Of a DNA stretch of 64,000 bases, positions 56,683 through 64,000 are shown piece after piece. Position 1 is the stretch's first letter. The number at the start of each line of letters is the position of its first letter. The notes under the pieces are model-generated. The model did no database searches. It had not been told where the DNA came from and saw nothing but the letters and a program-made list of their open reading frames with translations. Source of the DNA: Ligula intestinalis (lineage: Eukaryota; Platyhelminthes; Cestoda; Diphyllobothriidea; Diphyllobothriidae); NCBI GenBank assembly GCA_036362985.1, contig JAYGXS010000008.1, forward strand, positions 9,609,524 to 9,673,523. The letters are read 5' to 3'. The translations under genes and the position numbers were made by a program.

Positions 56683-56715
56683 GTTGGAAAACCCGAAGAA
56701 ACCGAAGCAAAATCA
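56683..56715 (+). CDS. Micro-exon B, unit 6, 33 nt
   Basis: The acceptor is ttgattattccag and the donor is gtgagt. It reads VGKPEETEAKS. It keeps both splice sites although exon A of the unit is dead. Confidence 0.7.
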
Positions 56716-57179
56716 GTGAGTACATGGGTATATTAGCCCGTGCTGATTATCGTTTACCTGTCTGGGCAAAAACCTTACCATTTCTACTCGCAAAACTGAA
56801 AAATTCTGCAAATATTCCCATGGTTAACTTGAAAAGTTCACTCGGCAAACATAATTTTTCAGCAATTTATCATCAGGCCAGTAAAACTGTAGGGATAATA
56901 CAAATCGTACAGTTTGACGGGGTAAGTAAGTTCTTATGACTACAACTCATCGTTTTCACGCCGCCTGTATAGCGAGATTGGCGTGTAGAGGACCTTGCGC
57001 TAGAGAAGGGTGGAAGGGGAGGAGATAAGGATAGGTCGTGAACATTAGTCATAGGTTGAATACGCAGAATGATAATTACTGTCATTTGCATGGTGTGAAC
57101 AACTGTCACCTAAAGGATACGCACGGCCTACTGGTATCTTCCGTCTTCTCCTGTAACACAGTATTTGGTCATGTTTATT

Positions 57180-57910
57180 CTGGTGGCTAACACGCATTTA
57201 ATATATCGAGGAAAGGCGTCCTTTGAGAAAATGAGAAAGTCATTCAGTAAATTTTCGACACTGGATCCCCAGGTCGTCGTCAGACTTAAGAGTAATGTGT
57301 AAAAAACAGTCAGCATTTCTGAGTGCTGATACAGTTATACAGTCATCTTGGGTTGGCGTTAATTGGGAGTTAGTTGGGAGTAACAATTTGCGTCACATCA
57401 TGGTGGACATAATTAGCAGTTGCAATGGCGTAATGGCTAATTGGCAACTGTAATTTGAGTCAGTCCGGGGTCAGTTCAAGTCATCCGATTTGGACGCTAA
57501 CTGCGGTTCATGTTGGTCCATGTTTGTCGGCTGCAGTCTCTTCCACCATTCTTTGAGGTGTTTGTACACTCCATCTGACTCGAAACGCTGGTTGATGCAT
57601 GAATCGTCGGAGTGCATGGTCTCAAGAAATCCTCGGCCTTTTTGGAGGGTCAAACTTCGGCGATGCGTGTTTTGTCCCATGTAAAGGTATTTCCTGTGTC
57701 AAGGCAATGCATAGCAACTTCGAAAAAACGTTCATGTCTCTTCGCTGCCCATTGGTGCTCGCGGATGCGCGTGGAGGCGGATCTTCCTGTTTGGCCACAG
57801 TATACGGTGACACAAGCTTCACACGGGATTTCTCTCTTCTTGGCATGCCTGCCTTTTCTTTTATGATGCATTTCATATCCGAACGGCTACAAATTATGTT
57901 CCTAATCAAT
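57180..57910 (-). mobile_element. PLE 3' region with GIY-YIG endonuclease
   Basis: Minus-strand 57871-57650 reads KREIPCEACVTVYCGQTGRS and then STRIREHQWAAKRHE, a GIY-YIG domain (V-Y..C-G-Q-T-G-R, R..EH) with paired Cys, typical of Penelope-like endonucleases. The element end at 57252-57283 is the hammerhead-like motif (CTGACGA, CTGG/CCAG, GAAA). A second, worse copy is at 2350-2990. Confidence 0.7.
57252..57283 (-). ncRNA. Hammerhead-ribozyme-like motif
   Basis: Minus strand: CTGACGA, a perfect CTGG-GGAT-CCAG hairpin, then GAAA. Core and stem are both intact. Confidence 0.5.
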
Positions 57911-57944
57911 TAACTGCCTAAATTTATGTACCTGTAAGTAGATA

Positions 57945-58195
57945 GTATTGCCGGCAAGGACAAGGGTACTGAAAAGGCCGATTCAAGATTATTAGCCGTC
58001 ATCAGCCAGTCATACCCAGACCCAAATGGTGTCCCACCAGAGGTTTGAACCCGCAACCTTGTTTGTTAGAAGTCCAACGCTCTACCCACTACCCCACAGG
58101 CTCGTTGTCTTGCCGGGTGATGGCTTATAAGCTAGAAATTGCCATTAAAGTCTCCCTTGTCTTTACCGGCAATACTATCTGCCAAAACTTCTAGC
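57945..58195. repeat. Two head-to-head SINE-like pieces
   Basis: 57945-58115 is a minus-oriented copy with a recognisable tRNA-like part (aggtttgaacccgcaacctt, and ctctacccactaccccacagg as reverse A box). 58120-58195 is the tail of a plus-oriented copy (gatggcttataagctagaaa, cccttgtctttaccggcaat). The ends are inverted: tattgccggcaaggacaagg against ccttgtctttaccggcaata. Confidence 0.55.
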
Positions 58196-58465
58196 TGCTG
58201 CAGCTTTCATGGCCTCTGTCGACGACCAAGGTAGAGCAGGACTGATGAGTTCTGTTTGTGGTTGGTGAACGTTCATCAACGAATACCTATAAGTGTTTCG
58301 ATCTGGGTTAAGGAATTCTCTAAGTGTTCGCTTCACCACAGTTGGTGATGGGATACCTAGCGGCACAAATAGGCCCTATACTTGCTTCGTTGTATGTAAG
58401 TTGAAACTACGCTTGCTTAAACATGAATCGATTTGGTGACTGAAAGAAACCACTCCTTCTCCCAG

Positions 58466-58519
58466 GAGATGCCTTCCGCACTGGCCACGGAACAGCATAC
58501 TGGCGACACACCGCCCCAG
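58466..58519 (+). CDS. Candidate micro-exon, 54 nt
   Basis: The acceptor is accactccttctcccag and the donor is gttcgt, a weak one. It reads EMPSALATEQHTGDTPPQ in phase 0. Confidence 0.45.
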
Positions 58520-59463
58520 GTTCGTTCAATCTCTTTTGTTATTCCTCTAGGACGGGTTTTTAATATATGCATCTCTCACCCATTATTGATTACTTTTTCA
58601 TTTGAATAAATTAAAAATTAGAAGTTGGTTTTTATTTTACACCGAATCTTATCTGAAGGTCCATCATGTTCCCGTCTATCGATCGCCTTTTACATAATTA
58701 GGGCCGGAAGCTCGGACATAATATTTGCTTCTGGGAAGGAAAAGCAAGCTGGGATCACCTGTCTCCATATACCTCGGGCTAGTTTGGTCGCAAGCGTAGA
58801 AAACTTCATTCGATCATTGAGATAAGTTTCAGCGCTCCGAGCTATCTAGAATTAACCACTAGAAATGCGCCTTATTTCATGTCTGATGTAGACGCTAATA
58901 TCTGTTGGATTCCTTCCCTGGCGGCAATACAAAAACAAACTTATTCCTGTAATTTGCCGAGGCACAGATGACTGGCTAGTAGCTCCACAAGAAAAATTTC
59001 GAGATATTTTTTGGAATAGAATGGCCGGAGAATTGTCCAGCGTGGCTGCCGTCCCTGCTTCTGTGTGAACCTAGAAACTGATGGTAGATAGACCTATACG
59101 TCTGTTTCCTGTTACCCTTCGGCTTTGGAGCCCATTCATTTAGGCTGGAATGATGCTACTTAATAAGTATTTGGTGCTTATTATTTTATTCAATACGACG
59201 ATGCAGGTTCTCCCTCGTGGAACAAAATTTCTTGGCAATTATCGAAACCTAGAGACGCTGCTTAAATACCACAGGTTTCCAAATGAGTCCTAGTGGATGA
59301 AGTAAAGGCAATGAACCTCCAATTGGTGAAAGCTTGTGAAGGTAACTATTTCGATGTTATACGTGTTTTGTGACCATTTGCTGAATTTGTTATTGGTGAT
59401 AGAGAACGCTAACCCACCTCACCTTACTTCGCGACTACCTATACTCAATCTTCTATTCTTTAG
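58520..59463. other. Unassigned stretch
   Basis: AT-rich, with chance frames only. Confidence 0.3.
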
Positions 59464-59547
59464 GCATTACTGCATCACTCTCAAGACTCCATGTTGACAC
59501 AGCCGAGAGGAACATCAGGGAGCACAGGACATTGTTTTTGTGTGTGA
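59464..59547 (+). CDS. Candidate terminal exon with stop
   Basis: The acceptor is caatcttctattctttag. Phase 0 reads ALLHHSQDSMLTQPRGTSGS, then TGHCFCV and TGA. It could be the last coding exon of the micro-exon locus because no later in-frame exon was found. No clear AATAAA follows nearby. Confidence 0.35.
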   Translation, partial: ALLHHSQDSMLTQPRGTSGSTGHCFCV

Positions 59548-60039
59548 ATGAAAATGACAGGACAAGACAAGACAACGCCAGACCACGAGGATGACAACCC
59601 AAGACTTCAATTACCCCTTTTATTTCCTATTTCAGTTTGACATTATTTTTATGTTTCTGCTCGGTTTCTTATTTCGATTCATTCAATCATTGACCTATAC
59701 ACTTTCCTCTTCCTCATTTTTTTAATTTTATTCGAAATCTATGCACTCCGACTTGTGTTTTTCCTTCTCATTTGAACCTTGGTGTAGGCCATGTTTAGGA
59801 ATCCGCAAGCATAATCAGCGAGTCCTGACCGGCGTGAGTCGCTGTTCCATCGATATTGATTATAGCTGGTTGCAATAGGACGACATTCCTTATGTTTATT
59901 CTGACTGACGCGGATAGCTGAACATTCACGTCTGTGCTCTCGTAGCAAGTACGGTTAAAAGCGCGCTCCATTCTCAAAAAAGAAGGCATGCTTCCAATAT
60001 AACTGACCGATTCAGTTGCGCACTCGCAGGCCTGGGTCT

Positions 60040-60110
60040 GTGGCTCAACGGTAGAACAGTTAGAATGAATATCGAAAAATCGCGTTTTAACCCCCCCCCC
60101 CCCCGGTCTA
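60040..60110 (+). repeat. tRNA-like SINE head with C-run
   Basis: tctgtggctcaacggtagaa resembles a tRNA A box; cgcgttttaacc is in the place of a B box, followed by a run of 16 C. It is too degraded for a tRNA gene. Confidence 0.35.
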
Positions 60111-60289
60111 CACTACCATCTGTTCAGTGCCTGTCGGTCGCTATATGATCGTCTTAGTTGGTTTTGAGCATCAAACCTTCCGCAGAAAAATACGTTTGCA
60201 TTCCATCTCTTATCACTCCCGTTCCACTTCCCACCATCGCTCTCCTATCTTATAATTATAAACTCAAATTTTGTGATGGACACCGTGCT

Positions 60290-60680
60290 TTTGGTAATTG
60301 TTTTGACCATACTTGGTACTTGTAATTTACACGAACCGTATGATTGCCCGACTGATGTCCCCAAAGCACCAACATGGAAAAGGATAAGAACACGCTTAGC
60401 CATGAAAAAAATATATTGATAACCAGCAAGTCCTCCTCCCTTAAAGGTTGCGTGTATTGATTACATCCCGTTCAGATTGGCTACGCCCTGTCCAATCCGC
60501 TTGACGTGGAAGCTCTAGAGTAGCCGAGCAATTTTTCGCAGAAATGGACCAATCAGATCTGACGAAAGCTCTGCGTGGCTCTGAGCGCACGTTTATTGGA
60601 TGTAACCTGATCGACATCTGCACGTGCTTTTGTGAGGCTGACTCGTCGTGGGAATGGGGCATGCCCAACAGTAATGAGAA
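60290..60680. repeat. Dispersed repeat family A
   Basis: Third copy: ttgtaatttacacgaacc, gatgtccccaaagcaccaac, tggaccaatcagatct and gggaatggggcatgccca, in the order seen at 9.9 and 17.5 kb. Confidence 0.5.
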
Positions 60681-61158
60681 CACGAATGCTCATGTATTCA
60701 CTGCAAACGCGCTATTCGCAACCAGAAATGGATTCGTTGGTTCTCCCCGGTACTGTACTGCTACAATTTCTATAGATTTTATGGACATACTGACTACGTG
60801 TGGGTTATTGCCACGAAGGATAAATCGAGTGAATTCCGGTCTTTTTAAATCTTAACGATCCAAAAATATCGGTGAATCCTACTGCCATGTACTAACTTTA
60901 CAGAAGGGCATCAGTTAGCCAACGGGCTTCAAGACCGACTAAGCTATCTCCTCGTTCAAATCGCCGCGAAGAAATCCGTACCCTCTTTCTTTCTCACCCC
61001 ATCTATCAAAATAGACATAACAGAATAAATGTGCTGTTGCTGTCGTTGTTGGTACTGACACTGGTACACACGCACTGCATGAAGCAACACTGTTCGAAAC
61101 AGCACAGTATGAACATGGAAACTGGTCACTGAGGTGAAGCATCGCTAGTTTGGAAATT

Positions 61159-61564
61159 TTATTGATAAACGGAGCCACTGAAACCGCAGGCGTCTTCCAT
61201 TCGCCATACGGAAAAGGCATAGCTGAGGTCTGAACCATTTGCGCTGGCCTCAGTCCCTAACCGTGGTTGCGCCTGCTGGTCCGAGGCTGGGCCGAAGTAG
61301 GCGTCCGTCGTTTTTGGCTCCATTTCATTGGCATTTAGAACTGCTCCCACCATACAGGTATCGACTTCGTCACAGAGGGGTTTGAGTCCCTGAGGGTTGG
61401 GAAGGAAATCGCGTACACCTCCCAGCTGGGTCCGCTTCACATCATAGCCTGTGGGCGAACAGGAGGTGAGAATTTCGACGCTAGAACAAGAGCAGACTGT
61501 GGGATTGACGGTTGTCGGGGCCTTTGGTGACTCCTGAAGGACGTTCGAGAGGAAGTCAATGTAC
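61159..61564 (-). CDS. twist: Twist-family bHLH factor, last coding exon
   Basis: The exon follows the acceptor ctacttatcgtttag. Its first base completes a split Arg codon (AG|G), and it then reads YIDFLSNVLQ, the end of bHLH helix 2. About 100 residues of family-variable sequence follow, and the last 24 residues contain LSYAFSVWRMEDACGF, the Twist-specific WR motif. TAA ends the frame. An AATAAA overlaps the stop, possibly coincidental. Twist factors dimerise with E-proteins on E-boxes and direct mesoderm and muscle specification; nuclear action is inferred from the family. The gene runs opposite to the micro-exon locus and lies tail to tail with it. Confidence 0.93.
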
Positions 61565-63132
61565 CTAAACGATAAGTAGCATATAATCATTATAATATTT
61601 TATATATCATATTATCCCAAATCGCTTAATGATGAATAATGATGAGGCTAATGTTTCGTCCAACTTGCTGCTTTAACTGTTTTTGCAACTATTACTATGT
61701 TTAACTTGGTGAGTTTATTCGTTAAACATATGTTTTCAGCAGCTCATAATCAGGCCAGTACAATTAAATAAATAAATTTTATATTTTAGGCCCAATAACT
61801 TAAATGGTACAGCTGGACAGCGTTACTTAACGTCTTTTGATTACAAGTAATTCGCTTCACGCCATCCCCATGACGAGATCGGCGTGTAGAGGTCCTTGTG
61901 CTGGCCAATATTTCTGACGATAAACGTTTCTCTGTATCCATTTTCAAGAAGCGTGCTCTGCAGCTGTTAGGGTTCTGCTCTGACGGTTTCAGTAGAGCAG
62001 ATTCGTCGTACTCTAGCTGCTAATACATGAGTTAGATTTTGTTTTATATTTAGGCCAACTAAGCTGTGAAAGTTAATGTATTGTCCTGTCCGGGTTTTCC
62101 TTCGGAGTACCCTATGCAGGATAGATCCATTCTTTGTCTTTGTAGAAGGGCATCAGGGGACGCAATTTCATTATCTATCTCAACCTCTGCTACATACATG
62201 TGCGTTTACTCTTTCACTTGCTCCCGTAGAGCAGAATAAATTGCCCACACAACGAGGTGTCTGGAAAAGAGGGTACGTGCACGCATATCAGCCTGGTTAA
62301 TTAAAGGTAAAGGTAGATCTATTCTCGCATACCTTTTCAATATGAATAATTGAGTCGACACTAATGAAGCATTTGAGATTGTCTGCGGGACACCAGCCAA
62401 TTGCTTCAAGGGCCTACGCCAACGGCTGCGTGCAACAGCCAGGGCAGTAGCTATACGGATAGCGAGTCCAGTACTTTGTGTCCAGACGACGTTAACACAA
62501 GCACTTTTTACTTCCGGGGTCGAAGCTGACGTCATGTGGTAATCACATATCGCCCCCACCCCCTAGTGACAGTCGTTCACTCCCTACAACTGTCCGTAAT
62601 TATCACCCCACGTACCTGACCCTTGACCAATGCGCACAACTTATCCTAATTTCCTCCCCTTTACCCGCTTTCCCAGCACAACGACGTCTACACGCCGATT
62701 TCATCGTGCAGGCGGCGTGAAAACGATGAGTTGTAATCAAAGAAAACCTATAAACCCAGACCAACTATACCATCAACCCTGCAATTGTACTAGCCTGATG
62801 ATAAATTTCTGAAAACATTTGTCTACCGAATAAACTCTTAGATTTAAATGTTTTTGCCAAGTGTGACTCAGCTTTTGATGTTTTGACACGGCCTTTTATC
62901 AGTAGCCAGAGCTGGGAATGATTTAGGTGCACGTCACACCCTCCACTACATCAACGACTGGATCTCGGCTGGGTTGACCAATGCTTGTGATATTCCTATG
63001 AGCCGTTTGTTCGTTCTCGACCACAGTCAAAAAATGTCATCCTTATGCGGCCTATCTTTGATTCTTGGCTTGGGAAAACCGTCCTATTGACCAGGTAGCG
63101 TACTTCACTAGTAATCCGCTTCCCACACTCAC
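61565..63132 (-). other. Intron of the Twist gene (1568 nt)
   Basis: The donor gtgagt (complement of 63127-63132) and the acceptor tttag bound it. It interrupts helix 2 of the bHLH between K-L-A-T-R and Y-I-D-F-L. The interior is AT-rich with chance frames. A short stretch at 62690-62715 (cacgccgatttcatcgtgca) resembles a reverse copy of 56955-56985 (tttcacgccgcctgtatagc) and of 61860 (cacgccatccccatgacgag). Otherwise nothing is recognised. Confidence 0.7.
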
Positions 63133-63331
63133 CTCGTGGCCAGCTTTAAAGTCTGAATCTTGCTCAGTTTGTCTGAGGGCAGAGTGGGGATGATGTGTCG
63201 GAGATCGGCAAAGGCCCGATTTAGCGACTGGGTTCTCTGTCGTTCACGGATGTTGGCCAGAAAGCGTTGCGTGAGGACATATTCGTTAGGTAACTGGCGC
63301 CGCACTGAGCAGGGCTCTGACTGCACAACCA
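63133..63331 (-). CDS. twist: Twist-family bHLH factor, exon with basic region and HLH
   Basis: The acceptor is cttctttttgattccag and the donor is gtgagt, splitting the last Arg codon after AG. The exon is 199 nt and enters in phase 1 (one base of the first codon comes from the previous exon). It reads [18 protein letters not shown], then [20 protein letters not shown] and [19 protein letters not shown], then TLKLATR: basic region, helix 1, loop and start of helix 2. Conserved basic residues N-x-R-E-R-Q-R are all kept. The usual Twist start of this segment is [18 protein letters not shown]; here V-M is F-L and E is R. The 5' exon or exons are beyond the right edge, or in 63332-64000 unseen. 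Confidence 0.95.
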
Positions 63332-63953
63332 CTGGAATCAAAAAGAAGAGAAAAGTAAATAATCTCAAAGAACCTCGACAATAGATTAGAATTGGGGGAA
63401 AATACCATTTTTTTCGTGATAATTTCTTTTGCAGCAGCAAGAATGACTGAAATGTATGTATCACACTATTCTACGGTTACTTCTGATGAAGGGTTCTCGA
63501 CGGAATCCGTAATGTCAGACAAATCAACTTCCTGTTCCAACGATTGCATCTACTACTTCTGAATTTTTAGGTTTTTCAGGTATCCGTCAGCCATGTTTCT
63601 GATCACATCGGGAAGTATATGAGTCACTAGTTCAACTGGTAGCATGTCAAATACAAATAATATATAATAAACTGGACTCGAGTTTCAAACTCAGGTAGTC
63701 CTAGCCTGCGACTGTCATATATCAAGTCGATGGCGGCAAATACACCAAAGATAACATTTGCAGGCGATCATGTCCCTACTGGCAGAATTTCTCGATTCAT
63801 ACTTTCCCCACTCTATGCTCGACCGCCTGAATCCGGAGCAAATTCCTAACCGGAACTCCCCCATAGGGGCAGTAGGAGCAACACTGAATATCGGAAAAAG
63901 AAGAAGATGCTGCTGCTGCTGATGATGATGATGACGACGACGACGACGACGAC

Positions 63954-64000
<47 letters not shown>
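63332..64000 (-). other. Upstream intron of the Twist gene
   Basis: No further coding exon was recognised. A SINE-like fragment (gtttcaaactcaggtagtcc, gcgactgtcatatatc..atggcggcaaat) lies at about 63665-63750. Confidence 0.5.
63904..64000. repeat. GAT/GAC trinucleotide microsatellite
   Basis: (GCT)4-(GAT)4-(GAC)7-(GAT)n continues to the window edge; it is perfect in the last 45 bases. Its end is not seen. Confidence 0.95.

Larger units (their letters stand above)
393..59547 (+). other. Micro-exon gene (MEG-like) locus
   Basis: Roughly 35 supported plus several doubtful short exons share one strand. Each has an AG acceptor behind a pyrimidine tract, a GT donor, a length divisible by 3, and an open reading in phase 0, so any exon could be skipped or included without breaking the frame. 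Well supported exons sum to about 1.6 kb (about 530 codons) over 58 kb. The encoded peptides are low-complexity, rich in S, T, R, K and E, and match no enzyme family I recognise. Known flatworm MEGs combine tandem symmetric micro-exons with a secreted product; secretion cannot be judged here because no signal-peptide exon was found. It could be one gene or two to three adjacent genes: exon style changes near 20-31 kb, and stop-bearing candidate exons occur near 32.8 and 59.5 kb. Confidence 0.7.

Noticed and set aside
63904..64000. Poly-Asp or similar coding in the GAT/GAC tract
   Set aside because: It is a microsatellite at the window edge with no flanking splice sites in view.

Overview
This is a eukaryotic window, most likely from a parasitic flatworm; a tapeworm, perhaps diphyllobothriidean, is my best guess. 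The organism call rests on many GT-AG introns, degenerate TTAGGG-type repeats, abundant Penelope-like retroelement (PLE) remnants with GIY-YIG endonuclease domains, tRNA-derived SINE-like repeats, and above all a micro-exon gene (MEG) architecture of the kind known from parasitic flatworms. There is no prokaryotic-style coding. Two assembly gaps are present (400 N and 10 N). Almost all long open frames are repeats or chance.

Plus strand, about 0.4-59.5 kb: at least 35 tiny exons can be read directly from the DNA as a pyrimidine tract and AG acceptor, a short open stretch whose length is a multiple of 3 in phase 0, and a GT donor. They fall into size classes. Nine exons of exactly 24 nt lie at 0.4-18 kb and encode an octapeptide usually ending R-x-S/T. 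Exons of 66-102 nt rich in S/T/G/D lie at 7.9-25 kb, several sharing A-S-T-D/E-S-G. Exons of 51 nt and 33 nt, with a few of 30-75 nt, lie at 31-58.5 kb. At 45-57 kb a 51-nt plus 33-nt exon pair has been tandemly duplicated with its introns into six units, some intact and some decaying. This looks like one very large MEG or a cluster of MEGs. The 5' exon (start codon, any signal peptide) is not identified and may lie left of the window. Two possible stop-codon exons are noted at 32.8 and 59.5 kb.

Minus strand, 61.2-63.3 kb: two exons of a Twist-family bHLH transcription factor. One carries most of the bHLH, the other the end of helix 2 and the C-terminal WR motif. The 5' exons lie beyond the right edge.

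The introns are packed with mobile DNA. It includes PLE fragments (about 3.2, 12, 27, 44.5, 50.5, 55 and 57.5 kb), an RNase H-bearing LINE (18.2-19.6 kb, minus), a Ty3/gypsy-like integrase fragment (3.8-4.0 kb, minus), tRNA-like SINEs, foldback repeats and several dispersed families. Some 15 loci carry a hammerhead-ribozyme-like CTGANGA/stem/GAAA motif whose stem shows compensatory changes, often as outward-facing inverted pairs bounding PLE sequence. All exon calls are by eye; no search, alignment program or transcript was available.
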